Assembly: GCA_036927565.1 (NCBI GenBank)
Contig: JAYESD010000005.1
Location: forward strand, 91,304,301-91,368,300
DNA: 64,000 nucleotides
Reading direction: 5' to 3'
Source of the DNA: Tuctoria greenei
Taxonomy: Eukaryota; Streptophyta; Magnoliopsida; Poales; Poaceae
The notes under the pieces were generated by a model. It saw only the letters and a program-made list of their open reading frames with translations, made no database searches and was not told where the DNA came from. This document shows, one piece after another, positions 11,569 to 21,440 of the stretch. Numbering within the stretch: the first letter of the stretch is position 1; each line of letters opens with the position of its first letter. Made by a program: the position numbers and the translations under genes.

Positions 11569-13030
11569 ATCAAAGCTCTTGCTGACATCTGGCAATACCA
11601 ACACATGTGCTGTCATCAGTCTATTCTTTAACTCCTCAAAGCTTTCTTGACAAGCTTGAGTCCACTTGAAGGGCTTCTCCTTCATTAAAAGTTAAGTCAT
11701 GGGCTTTGCTATCTTGGAAAAGTCCTTGATGAACCGACAGTAATATCCAGCCACTCCATTGAAACTCCTTATTTCCTTCACACTCTGCGGCAGTTCCCAC
11801 TTTAGCACATCTCTAACCTTTTCTGTGTCAACCAACACCCCCCCTCCAGAGATGACATGGCCTAGGAATGATATCTCCCTCAACTAGAATTGGCACTTGT
11901 TAAACTTGACATACAACTGGTGCTCTCGCAATTTCTGCAACGTCAACCTTAGATGCTCTTCAGGTTCCTCTTCACTTTTCATGTAGATCATGATATCATC
12001 AATGAACACTACAACAAACTTATCCAAATACTCCATGAAAACCTTATTCATGAGATACATGAAGTATGCGGGTGCGTTAGTCAATCCAAATGACATGGTT
12101 GTATACTCATAGAATCTATACCAAATCCTGAAAGTTGTTTTGGGTATGTCTGACGGTCTAATCTTCATTTAGAAATATTCTGACCAAAGATCAATCTTAG
12201 AGAATATTTTGGCTCCCTTCATTTGGTCGAACAGATCCTCTATGCGGGGCAACTGTACTTATTCTTAATTGTCACCTCGTTGAGAGACCGATAATCCACA
12301 CACATTCTTTGGGATCCATCTTTCTTGTCTACAAAAAGCACTGGGCTACCCATGGAGACAAGCTTGGGTGTATAAAACTCTTCTCTAAGTGCTCTTGAAT
12401 CTGCTTCTTGAGCTCTGCTGATTCCTTAGGAGGCATCCTACATGGCTTCTTTGCTATAGGTGCAGTTCTAGGTATTAAATCAATGACGAACTCGATGTCA
12501 CAATCAGGTGGCATAACTGGCAATTCCTCATGAAACACTTCAAGGTACTCACGAACAATCGGAATTTCCTCTAAAGTTACTCCTTTTTCATGATTTACCG
12601 TTGCCATCTCAGTTGTTGGCTGCACTACCTTGAATTCTATATTGACTCCTTCCTTGTTTGTCAATTGCACCATCCGAGTGGCACACTGAATCACTCTGTT
12701 ATGCTTCTTTAGCCAATCCATTCCAAGTATGATGTCCAAGCCTTGTGAATCAGGACTATAAGATTGGCGAGGAAATCTACCCCCCTTATGGAAATACTTA
12801 CTTTTGAACATACTATATTCGTTCCCATCTCTCCTACAGGAGATTTAACCAACGGAGTATACTTTAGGTATGATATAGGCATGCTTTGCTTTGCAACATA
12901 CTTTGATGAGATGAATGAATAGGATACTCCAGAATCAAATAATATAGTAGCAGGGATGGAGTTTGCGAGAAACATACCAATCACAACATCATCTTGTCGA
13001 GCCTCTTCAGCGGATACATGGTTCACCTTG
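11569..13030 (-). pseudogene. Element B protease and reverse transcriptase (broken)
   Basis: Reading leftwards: an aspartic protease with LFDSGVSYSFIS (about 12920-12950; the usual form is LFDSGASHSF), then DIILGMDWL. The RT start follows (VIDLIPRTAPIAKKPCRMPP), then fingers/palm with the catalytic FIDDIMIY (about 11984-12010) and the thumb (FLGHVISGGGV, YYCRFIKDFSKIA). Frames break near 12720, 12330-12170, 11884 and 11690. RT would copy the element RNA to cDNA and protease would cut the polyprotein. The catalytic Asp pair survives, but the gene is interrupted and ends at the 36-bp repeat insertion. Confidence 0.85.
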
Positions 13031-14200
13031 CCACGAGTGAAATTTTGTGGTCCTCGGTTGCCTTGAGTTGCTCCTCCATTGGGCCTAGGATTCTGCCTTG
13101 GAGCATTGTTCATCTGTCCTTGTCCTGATCTTGGACATTGATTTGCAAAATGTCTCACTTGACCACAATTAAAGCAAGTTTTTGCACCAGTAGCGCCAGA
13201 GAAGTTAGGGCGAGGCTGATTCTGAGCATAAGTAGTCATATTTGTGCACGGTGTAGGCTGCATAGGTAAGCAAGGTGCTTGTATGGATGGGCATTGCTGC
13301 ATTGGCTGTTGCGATCACGGTGGATTAGTAGAGCGGTATGCAATAGTAGACAGGTTTCTAGGGTTGTAATATGGTGGAGCAAACGGTGCATAGCGAGGGC
13401 GGGTATTGCTTCCCTACGGTTTTCCATGATATGGCAATTTTCTCTTGTCGTCTTGTTGCATCTCATCAACCTTGTTCTCAGCCACAATGGCCTTGTCAAC
13501 AAGCTTTTGGAAGTTAGCATAATCAGTGTTAAGCAATTGGACTTTAATTTCATTGTTGAGACCCCTCATAAACAGGTATTGCTTCTCGCTATCAGTACTG
13601 ATGTCCTCTGGAGCGTACCTAGACAGTTGAGTGAATTTGTTGAGATACTCACTCACACTCATCCTTTCTTGCCCAATGTTTTCAAATTCTAGTCTTCTCA
13701 GTATCATGACTCCATCGGGTACATAGTGAGAACGGAACTTCTCCTTAAATTCGCCCAAGTGATTCCGTCTTGATTTTCTTGGGCGTTGCAAAGAGCTTCC
13801 CACCAATTTGGAGCAGATCCAACCAACTGGTGTGAGGCAGAAAGAATCTTGTCCTTGTCACTGCACTTGATGATGACAAGTTTCTTCTCAACAGATTTCA
13901 GCCAATCATCAGCTTCCATAGGATCATTGGTTTGAGCAAAGGTAGGTGGCATGGTTCTCATGAACTCTCCCAACCTATTGTGGGGTGGCGGGGTGGTGGT
14001 GGTGGAGGCATGTGAGGCTGATTATTGTTATTTTACTGCAGCTGTCCCAAGGTCTTCATCACGGTCTGCATAAGCTGATTCTGCATAGCCAACAACTGCT
14101 CAAGGTTGCTAGCCCTAGGTCCAAGTCATTTGTTGTTCTGAGGGGCTCTATTATTCTCCTCCTCACTATCGGCATTCCTTTGGTTGTGAGTCCTCAACAT
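13031..14200 (-). pseudogene. Element B gag (broken)
   Basis: Gag would form the virus-like particle. The start is chosen at the ATG complementary to 14198-14200 (MLRTHNQ), which aligns with the start of gag in G. A proline-rich stretch follows (13970-14030), then the retrotransposon gag domain (MGEFMRTMPPTFAQ, DDWLKSVEKKL, NWWEALC, EYLNKFTQLSRYAPED, 13414-13973). A CCHC zinc knuckle with intact spacing (CFNCGQVRHFANQC) lies at about 13134-13180. Frameshifts near 13700 and 13410 and a stop near 14110 break it. Confidence 0.85.
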
Positions 14201-15050
14201 CTGTTGGTGAAAGAACGGAAGAGACAAAAGACTTTGGTATTTGAAAAGAATGCCTCAATTATATGCATTAAGGTATATATAACTTAACAACTCTCTTATA
14301 AAACTAAAAACCCTATTTGAGGATGCGGACAAGCATCCCACAACCCTCAACTAAGTCCGTATGTGGACAAAACGCTTAGCATCCCACAACTCACACAAAG
14401 AACACAAGCACAAGCACACACCACGAAAATGCAGCACACCACAATAACTATAACTAAAGCGATATAAACGCTTTTCTAACTTCTAGACAGGAGACCTCGA
14501 CTTAATTGTGTGAGCTGTGACTGTCCTGGCCGTGAGGCGGCGGAGGCGAACGGCGGCGAGTAATACATGGGCGCACGCCAAGGCGAGTTGGCCGTCCATG
14601 TAGGCGCTGGAGAGGTTGCTCCACCGTTGACCTCCACGGTGGCACGAACTTCCTCTTGCTTTTTCATGATGAACAACTTCTTACGGAGGTAGTGGATCTC
14701 TTCCATGGCATCAACATAGCCATCTATAAGAAAATATGAGAATATTAGAGGAAAACATAAATATCAGTTCTAGAATTGCAGCAGCGATAAATTAAGATGA
14801 GAGGATGTGCATTTGCTCAAGACGATGGAAAAGTGGCAAAAATTACATAAATTAAGATGAGAGGATGTGAATTTGCTCGAAACGATGAAAAAGTGGCAAA
14901 AATTGCAGCAGCAGCGAAAGCACAAAATTTTCCTACTCATATAGCTAGTGAAAGGCAAAATAATGCAAAACAGACAAAATTTGAATTAGGAAGAAGTCCT
15001 AAGTGATTTTTGGTGTCCATTCTACCTAGACTTGCGTCCTACAGTTAAAC
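14201..15050 (-). other. Element B leader with inserted exon-like segment
   Basis: Element G has about 255 bp between PBS and gag; here the same interval is about 850 bp, so foreign DNA is present. On the minus strand a polypyrimidine stretch with TTTCTTATAG (about 14730) precedes a 76-residue frame (14706-14476) that starts MEEIHYLRKKLFIMKKQEE, a possible short coiled coil, and continues Pro/Ser/Ala-rich. It resembles the last exon of a captured gene, but I do not recognise the protein. A 60-bp tandem duplication lies at 14790-14909. GGATGC and GCATCC (about 14321-14338) can pair as a short hairpin. The ends of the insertion are not defined. Confidence 0.45.
14790..14909. repeat. 60-bp direct tandem duplication
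   Basis: Two adjacent copies contain AAATTAAGATGAGAGGATGT, ATTTGCTC, ACGATG and AAAAGTGGCAAAAATT with few differences. They lie in the intron-like part of the insertion in the element B leader. Confidence 0.75.
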
Positions 15051-15067
15051 AAGGCTCTCATACCAAT
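15051..15067 (-). other. Primer-binding site of element B
   Basis: The minus-strand sequence just inside the 5' LTR is TTGGTATGAGAGCC. It matches the usual iMet-tRNA primer site (TGGTATCAGAGC) except for one base in that core. It lies about two bases from the LTR end. Confidence 0.75.
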
Positions 15068-15068
15068 T

Positions 15069-17805
15069 TGTGACACCCGGTTCCAAAAATGAACCAAGCG
15101 TAATGCATATATGTGCTCATGACATTTAACACACATAGACAAGTGATTCACAAACGATAGCCAGATTATGACCATGTCTCGAATAATAACACTAATAATG
15201 GTACCTTATTACAAACTGAATAGTCTTAAATATAAGCTCTAAAGAACTGCAGCGGAAAACACTAAACACTAAAGACTCCAACTCCATAGGCAAGCTTGAC
15301 GGTAACACGTGCGCCTAGAACTCCTCAAAGACCTGGTACTCCTCATTGTCACCTGTGACTGAATTTGTTGGGGAATAGCAAGGGTGAGCATATCTCGTAC
15401 TCAGCAAGTGTGGAAATGTATGACATGTAGCTTAAACAAGTAATGATAATGAATTGGCTAATTGCATAAAAGTACATTTAAAACAGTCGAAAATTCAATA
15501 ATATGATCATTAAGTGTGGTCCTTCCCAAAGTAACCCAAATAACATTAATCTCAACTTAAGTAACCAATACTAGCAACAATAATCCATAATCAACTCATA
15601 ACTGCTCATTTGTCTCAATTTCATCAATTCCATATACCAAAGCCAATTGTTGAATCAATTACAAACTCCTAATTCAATTCTAGCCATTAAACCATGTTCA
15701 AGTTCTAAAACTCTAATAATGTAAGGGTTCAGGTCACTCATAACCGGGAGCACAGCTATCATGATAGTTTTTAACACTCTGCAGAAGTTGTACCACTTTA
15801 CCCACAAGTCTGTGATTTCATCACCTTTCGATGACTAAGGAATCTCAATTATGTCATCTCACACTTCCTTTGGTGTGTGGCCAAGAGATCGCAAAATAGC
15901 CTTTACAAAGTAATTACTAGCCTATTGGAGCCCCATTAAGGTTTCACCGGTGGTGATGTCTCCAACTGAGCACATCCATCTAAGGGCCCCCTCTTGCGCT
16001 ATTTGGATCCCAGGGTAGTCCTACCATCACTACAAAACCATCCGACTGCCCCTTCCCCGAGCTTTCCAAATGGTCTAAATAGTACTGGCAACAAACTAAT
16101 TAGTCAGCTAAGCCGCACCCATACTTTGCCCTGTGGTGGCACTGTAAAACCTGGGTTGTCGCTCCATGAACCGGTCTTTAGATCTAAAGCAAGCAAAACC
16201 ACCAAAACAGTAAAACACATTCCACATAACCGGTTTGCTTAGATCCCTATCTACCATGTTGCTAAAGGGTCATTATTATCAATTCTCATCATTCATGTGT
16301 TAAGTAGTTCATAATTAATCAATATGATTGTTTCCCAAATCCAATTGAGTAATGCAAAGCAAAAGCGTGAAAGACCCTTCCTGACTTTCTGCATTGTGTT
16401 CAAGCGACAAGAGTGGTCATACAAAACTAGTAAACTCCTATAATTGGGTTTTCCCATTAATTTGACACAAGCATGCAAGTTGCAAACAAAACATTTAAAA
16501 ACCTGGATCAAAATGATCAAGGACACTTACCTTGCTTTTGAGCTTGGTTTGCACCGAAAGCTTCAAAGTTCTGGTTCTTCAAGGCCTCGAAAGCACTGTC
16601 TACGGTGATACCTTCTATTCTGCGCGACAAACATGCGAAACAAACATTACAGTAAAACAAATGCTCATATATTACTCAATATGCCATGATATGCTTGATT
16701 TGTGCAATTGCAAGGTAAAACTTGTTAATGAGTTGCTATTAATGTTTACTAACTGGTTACAATAGTTTTTAACAAGTTTGAACAAGCTTCGCATTGATTT
16801 GTGTAAAATTGGGTTCAATTCAGCCAAAACAGATTGCAAAGACAAACTAATCCGCTATCGGGGCAGAACTAGTCTGCCCTGTCCAGGAACTCTGAGTTTT
16901 GGTTTTTCTGGATAGCGAGATCATGGGCTAAAATCACCTGGAAAGGTGAATGTAGAGAGCATACTGTGAGTTTAGAGATCCAAGGATCGAGAATTGGGTG
17001 TAAAACTTGAATCTTGACGTCTATGTCTTGGTGAGAGGTGTTGATGACAATTTGGTGATGAAGAACGTCGATGTCCAGAAGTTGATAAAGATCGCACTTG
17101 CTTGATCCTTCTCCTTCTTCTCCTTGTTCTCCTTTCTGTTGGCACTCCTTTTGGTGGCGGCACACAGGAAGAAGACGACAGCGACGGTTTTCTCAAAGGG
17201 TTGGAGAGGTGAGAGTATTGGGTTGCTTATATAGGGGTGGAGAGGTAGGGTTTTGGGGTGGATTCCAAGTAGATTACGGTGGGGGACGAGTAGGGGCCAT
17301 GGTGGGGTCAACATGGGCTCCTCTAGGGTTGAGCACGAAGTTCTTGGGCCCAATTAAGGCAATTACCCAATAACTTGACGTTGAAGATAAATATAATCCA
17401 AGTTGGACTGTGAAGGCCGGACTAGTCCAGAAGGATACCAGACAAGTCCGTTTTGGAACAAAGACGATATCGGACAAGCCTGGTGTTGGAGGTCGGACAA
17501 GTCCGGGGCTTTGCAAGAAATTGGTCCAGACTGAAATCAACAACGGACTAGTCCGGAAAACATCAAAAACTACATCGGACTAGTCCATGCAATGTGCCAG
17601 ACAAGACCGGTATTCTGAAGAACTAAATTTTCTGAAATAGGAAAGAGACACCGGACTAGTTCGGGGCTGAGGCTGGACAATTCCGCTCCCTGATAGGATT
17701 GCTGATTATCCCTAAATTCATTTTTAATCATGTTCCTTTTTAGGTTGTTTCATGTTACACATGTATGATGATGCAAGCAATGCATTATGCATGAAAATTA
17801 GAGCC
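15069..17805 (-). repeat. 5' LTR of element B, outer end missing
   Basis: This is homologous to 5176-7922 along its length: minus-strand TATA (TATATAAGC) at 17225-17233, hairpin block at about 15715-16220 with perfect CTATCATGATAG (15756-15767), and palindromes at about 16850-16880 and 17415-17680. Similarity stops at about 17805, before the terminal GGTGTTACA seen in the other LTR, where LINE sequence starts. Confidence 0.85.
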
Positions 17806-19490
17806 ATGCTCGACGCGCAGGTCTGGGTGCTTCTACGGAGGTCATCCACCACCAACTGTGCATCCCATGCCACTTGACGGCACTATCGTTCCTCAGTCCT
17901 GAAGATCTCCTTGCGCTCTTTGACTGGCCGGAGCTGCAAGAAAGGGCGTTCCACCTGGGTGTCGTCCACGTCAACGATCTTCGCTACAACATTGTGCCTT
18001 GGAAGCCCTACCCGCCCAGGACCATCACTGGCCGTACCAGGTGGTAATCTAAGTCAAAAATCTGATAGTCCACGCCTGGTTAACAGATGGGGTATGCCAA
18101 ATCCTCGGTGATGTGTGTGTCTTTGAGCACATGCTTGAGGAGTCCTTTCTGCACCATCGCATCAACACCTTCACCTTTGTTACTTGGATGCAAAACTCGG
18201 ACTTGCTTCCACGCTCCAAGACCATCAGTTTCTTCTCCGAGCGGGCGGGTCACTCCAGTGCAGGCGATGGCCCCCACCATCAGCGAGCTCGCCCTCCCCT
18301 CGGAGGGCCATCAAGTCGACCTACTGATGAACATCGACCACTACTTCAATCACTCGGTGCTTGATGTCCTATCGCCTGGCTCCGGACAAAGTGGTCTCCT
18401 ATCTTCGGACCTCTCGCGCTCCAACAAAGGAGTGCAATCGCGCTTCCATCTGTCTGTGTGACAGGCCGCACTCTACGGCTGCCTTGGGTCGCTCGGGCCT
18501 CTCCTACAGACCACATCAAGTCTAGCACCCACATCGCGATCGGACCGCGATGACGATGGGGTGCCTCCTCACTCTGACTTGCACGCCAACATCAACGCGC
18601 GCAGGCACCCATTGGGTGATAGGCCTGTCTCACCTCATCGCTCTAGGATCCCCCCCCCCCCCCGCATCGGGGTTCGGGTTAGCGGCATGATGGGGTGCGG
18701 GGTCGCTCAACCATACGCCCTTTGTGTCGGCCCACACCTTTCTGATCCTCCCATCTCCGCGTGGTTGTCGCCCTGAGAAGGTTTGCAGTGAGTCCCCCCC
18801 CCCCAGCCCCGATCATTGACTGGACGTCCCCAGGTGCTACCTACAAGCTGTCTCCAGAGACTCTTCCTCTGCCTGCATCCGACCCATCGCCGGAAGCTAT
18901 GGGTGCTGCCTCCATCATCTCCCCCCTGGCGGTCGTGGTCCCCGACACTCCTGTAGTGCCCCCGACGCCCCTTAGACACTGTCGACTCTGGCACTCATGC
19001 GGTGGTGCCTGCTCCCTAGGTGGCTGCTGTAGTGCTGCCTCTGAAGACTCCTGCTGACACTGTGCCTACCCCGCTGCCGCCATGGATGCTACTCCCCAGG
19101 CTGCCCAAGCACAAGCAGAGGAAGACTTCATCAAGAAGATCTTCCCTCCTCCCTCGGCACCTCTCCTTGCCAACCTGCCGAAGAGCCGCTGTCCTCTCAC
19201 GCGTTCAGTCTCGGTAGACCGACTCGCTGGAGTGGCCGCCAAGCGGCAAAGCGCTCAATTGTCCTGACTGCTCAGCGCGCGGTCAACCACCTCATCTACC
19301 AACTTGACATCATAGGCAAAGAAGAAGCAGCTGTGATGCGGCCATGGCCCAATACCTGTGGACATTCAAGGACGCCCTCTCCCAGAAGGCCATTAGAGCA
19401 CTCCAAAAGGTGCTGCACCTGGACTCGGCTGACTTGGGTGCTGTCTCGGCCTCTCTGAACCCTTCACTAGAAACTGAAGACAAAGCCTAG
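17806..19490 (+). pseudogene. LINE ORF1 (nucleic-acid-binding protein), decayed
   Basis: GC-rich coding remnant in shifting frames. One frame reads FLSPEDLLALFDWPELQERA and then HVNDLRYNIVPWKPYPP (about 17880-18010), an ORF1-like segment; another reads HMLEESFLHHRINTFTFVTW (about 18127-18190). A Pro/Ser/Asp-rich region follows, with C homopolymers at 18652-18662 and 18797-18806. A possible end of the frame is the TAG near 19488 after ASLNPSLETEDKA. ORF1 of plant LINEs packages the RNA. No zinc knuckle is evident. The assignment rests mainly on position ahead of ORF2. Confidence 0.55.
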
Positions 19491-19756
19491 GGCACTACGC
19501 GGTGTCGAAGTTTTCTAAGTTACCATGTTAGATTACAACTCATCAATAGCATGGTTTGTGGTTGCTGCCGTTAAGGCTGTTGTTCGGGGAAGACAAGTTT
19601 GGGGCTACAGGTGTTATCCTTCCCCCCGTATGGTTCAGCTAGGATGTTGTGTTAGAGCTTGCCTGGATCAGTCAAATGTGCCGTCTAGAAGCTTTCGTAT
19701 AACCAAGGTCCATTGTGTGATTCTAGTGATGGTTCAGTTGTCTATTTGTCTTCATG

Positions 19757-20354
19757 ATGAGTGACCATCACACAATCCTCTCCTGAAATGTGTGTGGACT
19801 GAACAATCCAGCCAGGCGCAAAGTTGTCTCTGAGATGATAAGGATGGCATGGCCTGCAGTTGTATGCATACAAAAAATGTAGCTTGCCCAGATTGACTCC
19901 ACAATCAAGACACAACTGTTTGGTAGCACGCTGGATGGACTTGAAACCCTTCCAGCGCCGGGCAATCGGGGAGGTATCCTCATCGCATGGGCACCTCCGC
20001 AGTCGTTATGGTCAAGCTTCCACTGGGACCTTCACACTCTCGGCTAGGGTCCTGTGGTGTGGCAATACACCATTCCTCCTCACTATGGTTTACGGGCCAA
20101 CTGAGACCGAGGCAAAGTGTGATTTCCTTCATGATCTGCAATAGATTGCCCCTCAGGAGCCCATGGTCTGGATCTATGTTGGCGATTTCAACATGATCAG
20201 TGATTCTTGGGATAAAAGTAATAGCAACTTGTATCGAGGCATGATGAATGCTTTTTGTCGCACACTAGATAGGGTGGAATTGATGGAAATAGAGCTTTAG
20301 GGCCGAAAATTCACATGGTCTAACGGACGGATGCAACCGACACTGGAGCGTATT
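19757..20354 (+). pseudogene. LINE ORF2 endonuclease, first part
   Basis: The start is the second of two adjacent ATGs (19754, 19757), giving MSDHHTILS. The next codon is TGA (19784-19786) where L1 endonucleases have the Trp of SWNVRGLN. Downstream in shifted frames are AQIDSTIKTQLFG, GNRGGILIAWAPP, VWIYVGDFNMI (the Asp-x-Asn of the active site, about 20167-20200) and GRKFTWSNGRMQPTLERI. The endonuclease nicks the target DNA to prime reverse transcription. The frame is interrupted at 20354 by the solo LTR and resumes at 21446. Confidence 0.75.
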
Positions 20355-21440
20355 TGTTGCAGTATTCTTGCAACACTTCCCCCGGACCTACTATGATAGT
20401 AGCCTGCGGAGGTTCTTGATAAGCAGGGCTTAGTCCTCAATGGAGATTGCACGTATGAGAGTGGTGAGACAGTGGTTTTACGTGGTTCAGGCTTCCAGAG
20501 CGTAATACCCTACTCCACGGTAAGGTTTGTATTGCTGGTGTGAATGCGTGCATAGCGTGTGTATGCATTAGATTGGGGTTGCTTTGTAATAGTGGCAGAC
20601 CGATCCTTTTATAGATAAGGTCAAATGGCTTACAAGCGGGGTCCGGGGCCGATAGATGGCCTCGGGTCAATCTTATCCTAAAGATATCGCATAAGCTTCC
20701 TCTCACCATGGCTTCAATATTTGTCGTCTTGCTGCCACAGATGCCATTGGTCCATGCGTAGTCGTTTATGCTGGTAGGGAATGTCCCGTCCAATTGTCCC
20801 TGTCGCCATCAGCTACCCACTTGGCGAAGTGGGGTAGGCCTGTGGTGTTTTCACTACGATGCAATTAGGTGTAGCGGTACCTGAAGGTAGGCGTGCCCCG
20901 CGTCATGTGCCTGGGGAAGGTGCGTGTATTCAATGCTTGATTTAGACAAGACGCTCTGCCCTCTTAACTCCCGCAACCCACGTCCCAGTGCAAAGGGTAC
21001 GTGGTAGCTCGAGACCTAGCCTCTACGGGGGAGGCCAGCTCCTGAACCGTGGACGTGGCAGCCCCGGAGCCCGTTCCGGAGTAGAGCGGAGGATCTAGTG
21101 CTGCGGGAAATGTGGTTGAGCTGGAGTCGCCTCCGCAGGAGGCGGTCGGCTTGGTGCTTGGATCCATGTGGCTGCACCGGAGTCCACTCCTACTGGGGAC
21201 AGGGGGTCCCGTCTGGCTGGACACGTGACCGCTTGGGAGCCCTTCTCGTCGGGGGAGCTTGACCCCAGCTTGAGATCCATGTGGAAGCGCCGGATCCCGT
21301 ATCTGAGGTAGGGAGGAGTTCGGGCCTTCCGGACACATGGCGCCCTTGGACCCTATCTCACCACGAAGTCAGGGCACTTAGGTGCTTTTAGCCTGTGCGC
21401 GAGGGTTGCGTGATGGTACCCAGTATGCCGGGTACCAACA
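20355..21440 (-). mobile_element. Solo LTR inserted in LINE ORF2
   Basis: The 1086-bp sequence starts TGTTGC and ends CCAACA, flanked by a perfect 5-bp duplication GTATT (20350-20354 and 21441-21445). Removing it with one copy of the duplication restores the LINE frame (LERI then DRMYCNMEW). The minus strand has TATAAAAGG near 20606-20614, so the LTR probably reads leftwards, with about 825 bp of U3 and 260 bp of R-U5. There is no internal coding sequence or second LTR. The parent family is not recognised. Confidence 0.85.

Larger units (their letters stand above)
5176..17805 (-). mobile_element. Tekay-like Ty3/gypsy element B
   Basis: On the minus strand the order is 5' LTR (15069-17805), iMet-type PBS, leader, gag, protease, RT, RNase H, integrase, chromodomain and 3' LTR (5176-7922). 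The two LTRs differ at roughly one base in ten over the first 100 bp compared by eye, so this is an old insertion. The outer end of the 5' LTR is lost where the LINE begins, so no target duplication can be scored (left flank GATCA at 5171-5175). Extra DNA sits in the leader and in the RNase H region. All coding parts are broken. Confidence 0.85.

Noticed and set aside
18561..19267. Several overlapping frames in LINE ORF1 as separate genes
   Set aside because: GC-rich DNA opens all frames by chance; the frames lie between ORF1 remnants and ORF2 in the LINE.
20355..21440. Reading frames at 20437-20793 and 20964-21338 as genes
   Set aside because: Both are inside the solo LTR and show no recognisable domain.
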